NCBI GenBank assembly: GCA_000310025.1
Contig: FN648382.1
Coordinates: forward strand, 71,292 to 135,291
Origin: Ectocarpus siliculosus
Taxonomy: Eukaryota; Sar; Phaeophyceae; Ectocarpales; Ectocarpaceae
DNA: 64,000 nt
Direction: 5' to 3'
A program made the translations under genes and the position numbers. The notes below the pieces were generated by a model. The model made no database searches. It was not told the DNA's origin and saw only the letters and a program-made list of their open reading frames with translations. Of the stretch, positions 24,101-35,577 are shown one piece after another; position 1 is the stretch's first letter, and the number at the start of each line of letters is the position of its first letter.

Positions 24101-27100
24101 TCGGGCAACCCCTGCCCGATCCCCAATCGGCGCGTGCTGCTTTGGTGGCATATTAAAAGAATGACAAGACCGCAACAACAGATGCCGAAGACCACTCAGT
24201 ATCACGCGTCGTGCACGCGGCACGGTCGTTCTGCTCGTGGGGGTAATTTTTGTTCTTCCGGCTTCGGTGTTTACACCGACGCTCCCGTGAGAGCGCTAAG
24301 CACCTGTTGGTATGGGCTTGCCCAATGCATGCATACGTCGTGTCAAAGTATCAGCAGGACAAAACCTCTTCTGCCCTCTCGCATAGACCTTGACAACAGA
24401 GTGTGCGGAGGCAGTATCAACAGCATAATAAATTGAAGGAACAACAACCATTGCTCCTTACCGGCGCCCAGCGAGTGACCGACCACCGTGACCTTGTCCA
24501 CCCTTCCCTTCTCCACCCACTTCTTGATCTGTTCGTGGATCACTGTTCTGGGGCTCTCGAAGTGTTTAGGCTTGCCGATATACAGCTGCTGGAAGCCTTC
24601 GTGGCACATCAAGTTCTATCGCCGTGCAGGAGAGGAAAACACGAACAGCAAGAAAACAAAACAGACGCATAACATCCTTCATCATGACGGCATAGATGAA
24701 AAAGGCGAGCCTGGCAGCTTCGCGCATGCACCTGCAATCACACCGCTTCCCCTTTCCCGTCTGCGTGCTCATGACTCAACCACTTTCGAGTCGGGCGACG
24801 AATAACATGCCGACGCACCCATATCCCTAATATTCATCGACATGGCTGCAGGATGTTCGAACAACCTCAACCCGGAATCGGCGGAGCGTCTGAAACAGGA
24901 ATATTCTAGTGGTGCTTTCGCTACGATAGTCTTGTAACGGGTCTGAAATTTGACACCAACAATTTTACGCATGGCAAACGAATTGGGGACCTCGTCACTC
25001 CGAGACGTACCCAACGTGCCCAGCCAAGCTCGAGAGTGGACAGTTGCTTCGCCCCTTCCAGCGGCACCATCTTGACCTTGGCGTTTCGGGCCCACTCCTT
25101 GACCGTTTCTGTCCCGCGAAAGACCACAACCATCTGCATGCGCACACGGCAAACGATGCACGCGAAAACAAGACAGACATTCGACTAGGCAGGCAGTTCA
25201 AAACATGGCCGGTGTACAAACAAATGAAGAGCGGACCGTCAAGCTCTTGAGGGACTGAGTGCTGCACAAAAATGCTACAATGTGTGAGGGCGCCTGCGTG
25301 GGTCTCTTAACCGATTCGACAGGCTTAAACCATGACATGGGTGACCCGAAAGATCACGCACGAAATGCGTGAGCGCAAACCAGCTTGATTACCAGTACCG
25401 CGGAAAGGACGTGGTGTCAGACGATAGTGCGAGAATGAACAACAACGCCTTCGCTTCTTTTCTACGAGCGACAACCGGTGTCAAGCTGGTTTTGAGCTCT
25501 CGCACTTTCTATTGTCGTCGACGGGGTTGCAGGGCGGCACATGCACCAGGATACCTCTTTTCCTCCGTGGTCGGCCTTGGAGATGGCAATGAAGCCGAAC
25601 CAGTTATCCTCCTTGACAGCGAAGGCAGAGGGGCTGCATACGAGATTCGCTTGCTGTCGAGGACGGCGAAAGCACGCCGACAGGACGAGTTACTCGTTAT
25701 GTGCATGCGTTCGTCTTTCGGCCAGTGACCGCGCCTCACAAACAAAAGGTTCCTATTCCTGGGGAAATGACTTCCGACACATTACGTGTTGGCCTTGAAC
25801 AGCGAACTAACTGTCGGCGGGGAGGGGAGGTGGGTTGACGCAACGAAATCAGAAGCCTCCGCTACACATGCTGTGGTTAATCGTTGTTAAATGTACCTTT
25901 AAGACACCCTGTCACGTGCTCTCAATAATAGCCGGCAATGTGCGTCATTTGTGTGTTTTTCATTACTCACGACTTCGTACTCGTTGCTGAAGTCATACTC
26001 CTGCTTCTGTTCGCCGGCCATGTTCACGTAGCTGGGACCCTCCATCCGAACCACAAGAGGTTGTTCACCAAAACCGACAAAGTCAAGCACGTCAAACGAG
26101 AAACGGCGTGCGGTACAAATGGGAGCGGCGTGGCTTGCTTGAACATCCTCGTGGATATTGATTCCTTCGACTACATGGAGAAGAACTCGCCCTGAATTTA
26201 GCAATATAGGTTGGTTTGAGGCGAGAGCACCCAACAAGTGTTTGGACACACCGTTGAACGCCTTCGTATTGCCCGCACGGTTCCTTCCGCTGAGGATATT
26301 TGTGTTCTCTCAGAAGGATTCGTACAGAGCTGCAGGACGATCCAAAACCGACACGTTCGACCCACCTGAACTCTAGCCCCAGGGCATTGAAATCCTCCAA
26401 GTTTTCCCCGAAGCGGGATCTCGCGCGAAGGCCCGTCGCGTCCTTCACGCCGTGCTTGCCTTTCTGGAATACATCGTACACCATGTGGTTGACCATGCCG
26501 TACCTTCGGCGCCGGCCCGCGGGAAAACGAATGTGGGGGTACGAGTGGCAGTGGCATAGGCGAGAAGAAACAGAACACAAGGTCAGAGCGACGACGAAGG
26601 GGTGGGGAACATCGGCAGAAATGGCAGCAGCTACTTTGCACGGGGAACGATGTATCCGCACCGCTTGTGCATCAAGTGCAATTTGTGTGAGTGAGCGGCT
26701 CCATGGGAAAATGCCGCTGCACCACTACTTCTACGTCCTACTACTTTTATTACCGTGGGGTGCAACTGCCTGTACATGCGGCCGTCCAATACTGCATATG
26801 GCAGACAACACAGCAGTACGCTACCCTGAGACCCTAACACGTGCCGTTGGTCACCAAGCACGCCAGCCGTACGGGGGTGTGCCAGCGAACGCGGTGAGAG
26901 TCTGCGGCACGATGATCAGGGAAATGTTGCCAGGGACAATCGGAGCCACTCCAAATTTTCCGTCACTACCCGAGTGTGACCCCTCCGCCATTGGGGCGGA
27001 GGGGTGCGCACCGTCATTCTAGTATGAAGTATTTCTGACTCATGTTGCCTCGTGGGAATCGATTGTGAAACTCGTGCTCTCCCATGATAGCGGCATCTCA

Positions 27101-27635
27101 AGCAAGATCACGGCGTTGTTGAACCGCACCGTACAATCCAACATCCGGGTGCAAAGAAACAAATTGAATAATAGGATGTAGGCAGGCATGCAGTCCAGGG
27201 TACCACGCATGTGCTATACCCGTCCCTCATTGCTGCTCACCTCTGACTATCAAGAAGCAGCACGCTGGCGATTCGTGAAGGATGCGAAGGAATACAAACA
27301 AAGAAACAGAGGAAGTCTAGACACTGAAATGAGTTACAAGCCGGCGTTAAATTGACCACTCTATACCCCTCGTGAGCCGGACACAGGAGAGCACGATGTG
27401 ACTGCCTGATGCCGTCCAACGGAAAATACCACAACCGACGATAACGTACTAGAGATTGCTAGGGTAGCAGGAAGGAGTAAACGCACTTGAGCAGGAAAGA
27501 GCGGAAACCCTCGTCCCACGTCCTGGGCTCCTCGATGGACGGATGAAGACCCTCCCAGTGGTTGGATCCACGGTACTCGTCCAGCTTGCTCAATGCTGCC
27601 GGCTCCTGACCGTGTTGCTGCGTGGTGCTTGCCAT
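21167..27635 (-). CDS. Class 3 lipase, phospholipase A1-II / DAD1-like, 9 exons, ~399 aa
   Basis: Exons in coding order: 27635-27487, 26503-26366, 26133-25971, 25653-25555, 25133-25011, 24615-24462, 23779-23600, 22252-22142, 21246-21167. All phases join. The protein starts with MAS, then a SNHWEGLHPS motif like the W-LLDP start of plant PLA1-II. It continues through KEDNWFGFIAISK, VVVFRGT (oxyanion strand), GHSLGA (nucleophile Ser about 272), LAWGAPKVGN and VDTVIRLPP (Asp about 331), ending with PHHCLEQYLH (His about 378/379). All three triad residues are present. The family hydrolyses acyl esters of phospholipids or galactolipids. No signal peptide is evident. The exon 3 acceptor was chosen by phase and is the weakest junction. 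The stop is not placed: a very short final exon near 21.0-21.1 kb is likely (one option adds a single Gln before TAG). Confidence 0.88.
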
Positions 27636-28079
27636 TCTGGTTCTGGCGGCGAATTTTGGACACAAAACAGGGGGTGAGATCTCGCTCCACATGTACATTG
27701 TACATGTAGGCTGCATGTAGACTGCATCCAACTCGGGTTTGGTCTTCAAGCCCAAGTCAGCACCGCAGTCAAGGGCGATTTTCGATTGTTCTATCTCGAT
27801 TTGATTTAACCCTTTTGAGTCTTCAGGCGTTCTCACTGATCATTGATCATTTGCAAATGCTGGTGTAGTGGCAAGTCGTGGAGTTGCCGCCCTGAAGCCC
27901 TTCGCGCCGTGTAGTAGCAAGTCCATAGGTAGGTGTGTCTAGATTATTAGCACCCGCACTAACCGGCTGACCAATGAAGAGACGTCAGTGACAGCGGGTA
28001 ATATCAAGGTCTCGGGAATGGGGCCAATCAATGCCAAATCATGAATATATCTCAACGGATGTACATGAACGTGTGTGTG

Positions 28080-28093
28080 CATACATACATACA

Positions 28094-28122
<29 letters not shown>
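28080..28122 (+). repeat. (CATA)n microsatellite
   Basis: About ten perfect four-base units. A shorter (ACAT)n run occurs at 42420-42436. Confidence 0.95.
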
Positions 28123-28124
<2 letters not shown>

Positions 28125-30615
28125 GTGTTCTTTCGCAGCGCCACACATACATTCGCCTGAACGTAGGAATTAAGCCCACTGCTGCAAAGAGCAGAGGGCA
28201 GCAAAAGGGAGGGGTATTGCAAAAGCCCTGCCGAAGCCCAGATATCAAGGATATCGTGGTACAGTATGCTGCATCTCCAACAATTTGAAAAAATCGTTCC
28301 CAAGATCCAGCAGTCATTGTGTCAGCAGCTACATACAACGAACGCTACAACAACACTACTACCTACTGCTGTAGACGAGTAAAACATATCAGCAACACAT
28401 CCACACTCGTAGCGCCACACATACTCTGGCCCGAACCTAGGACCACGAGGTACAGGTGTGTGCTGGGTGGATATGCTTGTTTGAAAAACACGGGAGCTCT
28501 AGAGAGCTGGCAGGGCACATTTCGGGGGGGGGGGCAGGGAACAGAGAAGTACAGAAGTACAAATACCCTACAAGTACCCAGAAATACCTTGAAGTACGAG
28601 CTTTACTGATCTCTGGACTATTCATTTATAATTATACCGAAAATAGACCAGTTGAGGCAGCTAGACGTCTCATCATTTCAAAGTCTACACAGCTAACCTG
28701 CCCTACTGACCGCAGCGCGACCACCCATCAACCCTTCTACGACCCTGTCTGTGGCCACCACCCTGTCGCCGGCTTCCCTCATGGCCTACAGGTGGAGATA
28801 GCTGTTGCGTGTGCAGAAGTACACTGGTGTGTTTCTCTGCACTTCTCTCTCTCCCGCTCGCTCTCGCTCTCATATTTTCTTTTTGGCGCGAAAAAAAAAA
28901 TCTGACAGTCCAGGCAAGTCCAGGAGACCAATCTTCAACGCTGGTATGATATCGTCGTATGTATGCTGTACAGCAGCTGCACCTACCTGGTTGATTGGAG
29001 CGCGGTCTGAACTTTCGAAAGTCTATCTTCAAGGTGTAGGAATGAATTGCGAGCGTTTCTTAAGCCAGCTCCCTCTTTCACTCAGCGGTAGCAACAACCC
29101 AGCCTGAATGCGCACTCGGCAACTCTCTATGAACGTGTACAGACGGCTATCCGCTCTACGCAGTGCATTCATAAATCTCGTTTCCGACGACGACACGCGC
29201 TCCTCGGGGTCCGCAAACTATACGCTTGTTTTCACCGCACTATACCCTACACATCTGCATGCATTGTCTCACGTCAGCACAGAAATGCGTGACGGGTTGC
29301 TATCCGACAACTGCTGTGCAGCTGAACCGGGTGCTGGAGGTATGTAGGACAAAGGCAATGGCTTTTTAGGATTGCTTGCAACGTACACACAATGAGCCCG
29401 CCCGCCCGCCGGCCCGCCCGCTGGCTCTCCGATGTGGCAATGTGGTTCTTATGGTTTTCAGGATTTGAACCACGAAGTCCGATACAGACAGGGCTTTCCT
29501 TCTGTCTGATTCTCTGTGTCTGTGTCTGTCTGTCTCTGTGTCTCGCCTTTTTTTCGTCGTGCTTCTCACACCCAGGGCACGGCTGTGCCTGCTGCGTACT
29601 TGACTGCAATCTGCTGTGTGTGTCAAAAGTTGCCCTGGGGGCTCTCCTCGAGCGCGCAGAAGGATTCCCGAACCCCCCAGAGATTTTTTTTTTTCTGGTG
29701 TGTGTGGTTGCACATTTTCTGATGTACTGCTGTTGTAGACTACAAGCACGCCCCCACCCACAGCCCAACGAACACAGGACAACCTCACACAAAGGTATGC
29801 ATATGGTATTAGAGGAGCAGGCAGGAAGAGATAGCGGCAGAGAGAAGAGAGAGATCTCTGAAACTCTGTGTCTTCACACAAAAGACTCGTCGGCGATGAT
29901 GATGATCCTATGAGACTGCCGCTGACGCCACTATGAGACTGTTGTCTCCAGGTTCGCGTGTGAGCAAGTTCCCGTTGGGATGTGTGGTGTGGATACACAC
30001 CGGTTCAACCTCTGGTGAAGAGGCTGACGAGTACGGATAGTTGTGTTGTGAACCAGGGGGGAGCGACCTTGTGTTGAAGCAAGGTTCAGCATCCACTCGA
30101 CACTGACTCTATCTGTGGCAACACCCCGAAGGTAGATCTCCGACAGGTCATCTGACGTCACCATCTACTACAGGCAGTCTGAGGTGGCATTCACAATCCT
30201 GTCCTTTCAAAAAGCCACCGCGGGCCGTTTCAGCCCCCTTGCTGGCGCTAGCGGGGAGATTAGGGCCCACAACCCGGTGGCGCCGCACTCTCGCACCCTG
30301 CGAAGGCGCGGGCATCGCGCAGCGAGCATGAAGACGTGGCGGCAACCGCCTGCTGCGCAACACAAAAATCTAGTCGTAGCGTGTGTGTGTGCTACAGTCA
30401 GTGTACAGCCGTAGTTCTCCATGCCAGTCGTTCTATGCATACAAGGCGTCCCTCCGGAGTGGGGGTAAAGGGAGCACCGCGGCAAGGGGTGATGCCAAGT
30501 ACATGCAAGACGCTACCAGCAGAGAAACGACAGCAGTACATACATCCATACGTACGCATTAGATTCGTATCAAAGGATTCGAGGCAGGTCGGGGCTCATA
30601 ATAATATTTTCGACA

Positions 30616-30979
30616 GTTTTCTAGATTTTGTTTGGTTGAAGGCCCGCAGCCGCGCGGATGGATGAGTATATGTGCATGCCGACCTCCCGACCTCTGGCTC
30701 GGCAGTCTGCACGGAGATGTGTGCACTGCTCTGCATCTCTGCTGACACCGCCACGAGCTTTTTCATCGATAAAACATCCTTCTTCTGGAGGATTTTTGCT
30801 GCAAAAATAATATAATAAGTAGTTTCTGGATTTTTTGGGTTGAAAGCCCGCAGCCGATCGGATGAATACTGTATGTATGTGTGCATTGGATGTGCCGGCG
30901 TGCCGGCCTCCTGACGTCGGGCTCGGCGGTCTGCACGGAGATGTGTGCACTGCTCAGCATCTCTGCTGACATTGCCACG
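30616..30979 (+). repeat. Direct duplication of ~145 bp (30616-30756 and 30823-30979)
   Basis: Both units begin TTTCT-GATTTT...GGTTGAA, run through GCCCGCAGCCG and CTCGGC-GTCTGCACGGAG, and end GCATCTCTGCTGACA-GCCACGA. They are about 80% identical by eye and separated by 66 bp of AT-rich sequence. They create similar frames on the minus strand, but nothing suggests a gene. Confidence 0.75.
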
Positions 30980-31495
30980 ACATATACATTGCTCTACTGC
31001 TGCTGGAAACTGCATACATACTTGGGGCTGACTGTGTACAGTAGTTCATTCAGCAGTCGGACTCAATCGTAGCCTCATCATGGCGATCATCAGAAGAAGG
31101 ACCAATTGATTGAGCGGCGTCATCAAGCCGTGTGTTTCTCTGTTTTTATCCACGCACACACACACACCCTCGAAAGGGCAACGAAGAACAAACTATGTAT
31201 CCATGTGGGTTTCCAGCGTGCGAACAGTATCAGGTAGTGACCGTAGCATCGTGATGTCTCGAGAACCCGGTGGGGATGAGGCGAGATGAGACAGAAGACA
31301 GCAGTCCAGAACATCTCCCCCGTATGACAGGTATGACAGATCAGAAACAGCTTGTTGTCACCGCGTACGTTTTCGGTTGAATCTGTCGTCTTGTGTCGGG
31401 CTGTTCGACACGACAGCCCGACTCTACCCGACAGATGACGCGACAGATGGACAGAATCAGCAGGGATGTCCATAACGGGGTACCGGTTATAACCG

Positions 31496-31677
31496 TTTTC
31501 TCGATGCTTTCGAAATTTGTCATTATTTTGCGTACCCCCTTTGCTCGCCAAGGGGGAGGGGGAAAGAGCGGAGACCAGGCAGGGCCACACACCACACACG
31601 CCCCCGGTCTACTCCTTACGATCAGTATAAACATCAGCCACCCAACGGACAGAAATATATAAACTCTGTCTGCCCCC
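31496..31677. repeat. Split-repeat half A, outer copy
   Basis: 182 bp, nearly identical to 32479-32660, beginning TTTTCTCGATGCTTTCGAAA and ending AAACTCTGTCTGCCCCC. It marks the left boundary of the element. Confidence 0.85.
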
Positions 31678-32265
31678 TGATAACCACACCTGTTTGTTCA
31701 TACTGAAACCACGAGAGAACCCCCACAAGGCCCATCAACATTAATATCGCCATTCGGCGAAACACTTGGGCCACCAAAGAAAAACCATTTTCTCGTCTCT
31801 CGCTACTCTCTGTTTCTCTGACCTTCCCATCGCACTGCAGAAAAACACACATGTCGCCAGGACCCCACGTAAAATTAATCATATAATATATACGGGTGTC
31901 CACCAATCAATCAGACTCGTAACGCACGCAACGGGGAAGAGCGCAGCACCAACGCAGCCACACACAGCAGCCAAGAGTGCACTCTCCCAACCATGCAACG
32001 GTCCGATACACACACCAACATGCGTCCTGCATATATTCAACCCGAAGTAAATGCGATACACACACATCCCACTCAAAAAAAAAAAAAAGAAATGGGACGA
32101 GCACCTCGGAACCGCGCCCAGCATAGATATAGGCACACGCGACCCCGACTGCGGCTACACAGCAGTGAATCCCCCCGACAGGCAATCACATTGGACACAA
32201 CGCCGCCGCTCCGATTTCCATGTCCACTGACACCCCCAAAAGCAAGGCTAAGGGTGGGTGGGTGG

Positions 32266-32660
32266 GAAAAAGAAACGCCACGGCAGAAACAACCCTTGGC
32301 CACCACAAGCACACACACGTGCTCTCGCTCGCCCCCGGTAAACACGGCGAAGCGAGTATATACTGAAAACAGGAATCAACACGCTCATCCGCTTCCTGCT
32401 TTCTGATTGGCCAACGGTTTATTTCTGCCGCTTCTCACAAAACGCAGATTTCCCTTACTTCGTCAGTCAATCTTTCGCTTTTCTCGATGCTTTCGAAATT
32501 TGTCATTATTTTGCGTACCCCCTTTGCTCGCCAAGGGGGAGGGGAAAAGAGCGGAGACCAGGCAGGGCAACACACCACACACGCCCCCGGTCTACTCCTT
32601 ACGATCAGTATAAACATCAGCCACCCAACGGACAGAAATATATAAACTCTGTCTGCCCCC
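32266..32660. repeat. Fused inner repeat halves B (32266-32478) and A (32479-32660)
   Basis: The two halves abut with no spacer at 32478/32479, whereas elsewhere each occurs alone at an element boundary. The junction therefore equals the joined ends of a circular or template form, as expected for split direct repeats. Confidence 0.85.
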
Positions 32661-32939
32661 AAACCTAAGGCTGGTGCGCCATACTGATCCCCCCCACCCC
32701 CTTTCCATGGGCAACATATACCGCATACCATGTATGCAAAACAAACTATATGTACGACATACAATATGTACGGCATACACAATGTACAGCAAAATAACAT
32801 CGGTACAACAAGGACCTCGACATACACCACGCGCCACAGAACCCCTTCACACGTCACCCCATCGGGTACCCTGCCCTGGCTGTGTAGTCACCTTCTCCTT
32901 GTTCGCCAACACCTCTGACACCCACGAAGCATCATCACC

Positions 32940-33690
32940 CCCAACATTCCGAACATAACACTAGTAACTACTCCCGACCATAGCCCTTCTCTACGAAGAA
33001 CCTCCGGCGATGCACCCCCCGCCGCCAAGAAAGTTGCGCCCCCAATACGAAGGGAGTGCAGCGCGTACTCCTCGGGCTGCAAACCCGCCAACGCAACGAC
33101 TTGGCGAAGGGCCACAACAGCTTGACACTTAGTCCACATGGCCCACTGGCCCCGACCAACACCGAAAGCCACGAGAGGCGCATGCGAAGGCAGAAACGTA
33201 TACAGAGAAAGCAGCTCCACCATGACATCCACTGCACCACCCCCTCGGTCGACGCCACGGCACGGACCTTGCCGTGTGCGCGTGCAAACCGCCCCTTTCC
33301 GAAACTGGTCCCCGTTGGACGAACGAAAACGTACCTCCACGCGATCGGCCAACGGCCACTGCGCCGACTGCAATAGCTGGACCGCCCCCCGAAAAAACGC
33401 TACGTCCCTCCGACGCAACCCATGAACCTAATGCATGGACAATTTCGACACCGCAAACATCTCAGATGCTCGCGTCAGAAAGAAGAAAGAGGCACTCAGC
33501 GCAAGAAACAAAACACGCCCGCCTACGCCCCATTGAGGCACCAACGAACTCCCCTGTTGCAACATCGCCCAAGACACCGGCCGCCGCAACCGCTGCTGTG
33601 TTCCCACGTCGGCATGCCCCCGCGCCGCTCCACGTAAAGCACAACGAATCAGCGGATGCTGCGTATCAAGCTCCCCTTCACCCGACACAC
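32940..33690 (-). pseudogene. Tyrosine recombinase fossil (within the split-repeat element)
   Basis: The C-terminal catalytic region shows YALHSLRIGGATFLAAGG, the H-x-x-R box of tyrosine recombinases as found in DIRS-type, Ngaro and Crypton elements, followed by a VLRREGLWS-like stretch. Upstream, on the same strand, is an N-terminal core with LFLALSASFFFLTRASEMFA, the usual helix before the first catalytic arginine region. The gene is broken. It would have catalysed circle integration of the parent element. Confidence 0.75.
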
Positions 33691-33693
33691 GAT

Positions 33694-33905
33694 GGAAAAG
33701 AAACGCCACGGCAGAAACAACCCTTGGCCACCACAAGCACACACACGTGCTCTCGCTCGCCCCCGGTAAACACGGCGAAGCGAGTATATACTGAAAACAG
33801 GAATCAACACGCTCATCCGCTTCCTGCTTTCTGATTGGCCAACGGTTTATTTCTGCCGCTTCTCACAAAACGCAGATTTGCCAACTTCGTCAGTCAATCT
33901 TTCGC
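33694..33905. repeat. Split-repeat half B, outer copy
   Basis: About 212 bp, nearly identical to 32266-32478, from GGAAAAGAAACGCCACGGCA to GTCAGTCAATCTTTCGC. It marks the right boundary of the element. Confidence 0.85.
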
Positions 33906-35577
33906 GTTACAGGGTTCAGCGGTAGGTACCCTGGAAATCCCAGGATGTTTTTCAGTTCCGGGGGGCCTGTCACTGGGTGGGGGGTTATTTCAACCTGCGG
34001 CCCCCCCTCGCACACAGCACAAAGTCAGCAGCAGCACTCAGCACTCAGCACTCAGCACACACCGCAAGCACAGCAGACCATCCTGTACCCACACAGCAGA
34101 CCAACACAAAGACCGTGTTTTTGTTTTGGTCTCATGTAGCAAAAGACGCAGAGAGCTGCGGGACGGCGGGAACGGTGGGAACAATTTTCTATTTTAACCG
34201 GGGTACGTGACTAGCTCCATGTACGTACGCCTCCGCGTTGTAAATTGTTTGTCTTGTCTTCGATGTTTCTTTTTTTTTTGTCCACGTGCGTTTGCGTTGT
34301 GGGATAGATGGGAGGGAGCCTTGAGCACCAGAAAATGAGAACATGTGTGCCTTTTTTATTTTCGTATTTTGTCATCCATCCCTGGAAATATAAAATTAAT
34401 AATATGTATGTACGTATGTATGCATAATACAAGCTGCTTGGCCGAGAATTACACAATGAATTCATGACAACCTTGCATTCAACATTGCCACTGCATTTAT
34501 TTTAACGTGGTAAAGTAGAAAGCTGAAACGATAGACAGGCTGCAGCAGCAGTGACAGCAGCACACAGCAGTATACACCTCTTTCTACAGCGTACAGCGAG
34601 CTGCTTCCAAACGAAGTACGTTGAATACCACCAGAGGGTGTTATAGACTATATATACGTTGAATACCACCCCGGGGGTGGGACCTTTTCGTCCCCGTTAT
34701 GAGCGGTTATACCCGGTACGTACCCTCGAAGGCTCATTTGCGGTTATTTCCGGTAGGTACCCTGCTCAAACGCGGTTATGGACATCACTGAGAATCAGTG
34801 CGTGGTCTTCTTACAGCCACAGGAAAATCTGGAGACTGTGAGGAAGACTTTACAAATCTATATATAGTCTTGAAATCTATATACTTCCTTCTTATCCTTG
34901 TACACATCACAACATACTTACCTGGAAGGGGGTGCATATTCGCCTTAGGCATATTCGGGCTTCATTAGACCAATCAATGCTTTCGACTGACCTGTAGACT
35001 ATGGGGAACGAATCGCACCATCGGCCCGCGCACCGGTGGTGGGAAAAATATTTCACTTGCTTTGTGGGATGTGTCTGCGCCGCTGCCATGTGTGCACATT
35101 TAATACGCTACAACCAGGTCTCCGTATGACACGAAAAGAGGGATCCTACTGATTGTGTGTGTACGTGTCGATCCCGGCCATGAGTGGAGTACCGCGCACA
35201 CACCTCAAAGCTCAAACTGCTTGGTTTTTCTGCGACGCAAGCAGCTGCGCCTTCAGGCCTTCACGCCCGCTGTGCGACACCTGCGGCTCCGCAGGGCGCG
35301 ACACCAGTGCCCCCCGGGTTATCCTTCTTTTACGGTGTGTCGCATCAAGTAGTGAAGTGGGATACTTGTCAGTGAGCGGCCCCCTCGAAAATTGCTCCTC
35401 TAACCTACATACTGTACATCAGACAACACACCAGTACGGCACACTCTGACCCTCGCACGTGCCGTTGGTCACTAAGCACACCGATTGTACGATGCATTTA
35501 TTTCATCTTCGGACCTTTGTTTGACACATGCTTATTTGACTTGCCTACCCCGGTTTCTTGGCAGCTTGTCAATCAAG
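33906..35577. other. 1.7-kb stretch without a recognised gene
   Basis: It contains CACTCAG tandem triplication near 34.04 kb, a T-run near 34.27 kb, GTATGTAC-type simple sequence near 34.41 kb, and AT-rich palindromes around TATAGACTATATATA (34.65 kb). A block at 35423-35490 resembles 26803-26874. The right end is the 5' flank of the next lipase; no TATA-like box could be assigned. Confidence 0.55.

Larger units (their letters stand above)
27636..31495. other. 3.9-kb gene-poor stretch with simple repeats
   Basis: No exon with recognisable homology was found on either strand. Contents seen: a (CATA)n run at 28080-28122, a G-run near 28525, CCCG/TGTC-rich simple sequence at 29.4-29.55 kb, and a 150-bp direct duplication at 30.6-31.0 kb. 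A short motif near 27.96 kb (ACTAACCGGCTGACCAATGA) recurs near 45.70 and, degenerately, 46.05 kb. The 5' flank of the lipase is at the left edge; no promoter element could be identified with confidence. Confidence 0.6.
31496..33905 (-). mobile_element. Fossil tyrosine-recombinase retroelement remnant with split direct repeats
   Basis: Two repeat families bracket a tyrosine recombinase gene. Family B is at 33694-33905 and 32266-32478 (~212 bp). Family A is at 32479-32660 and 31496-31677 (182 bp). Read on the minus strand the order is B, recombinase, A directly joined to B, a ~590-bp gap, then A. This is the split-direct-repeat order known from Ngaro/PAT-type members of the DIRS order (outer half, genes, two halves fused, outer half). 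The recombinase starts immediately after the outer B copy, so gag and reverse transcriptase are absent and this is a shortened, non-autonomous derivative. The recombinase is broken, with at least two interruptions. No target duplication is seen, as expected for recombinase-mediated insertion. The repeats remain very similar, suggesting modest age. Confidence 0.7.

Noticed and set aside
29366-29998. 210-residue minus-strand frame and overlapping plus-strand frames
   Set aside because: They run through CCCG/TGTC simple sequence on both strands and show no conserved motif.
31496-32660. Pair of 182-bp repeats read as LTRs of a ~1.2-kb retrotransposon
   Set aside because: The second pair (family B) interlocks with the first and flanks a tyrosine recombinase, so split direct repeats explain all four copies better than an LTR pair.
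35485-35577. Upstream in-frame ATG for the 35.6-kb lipase
   Set aside because: The added 31 residues have no counterpart in the paralogue, which starts MAS at the position equivalent to 35578.
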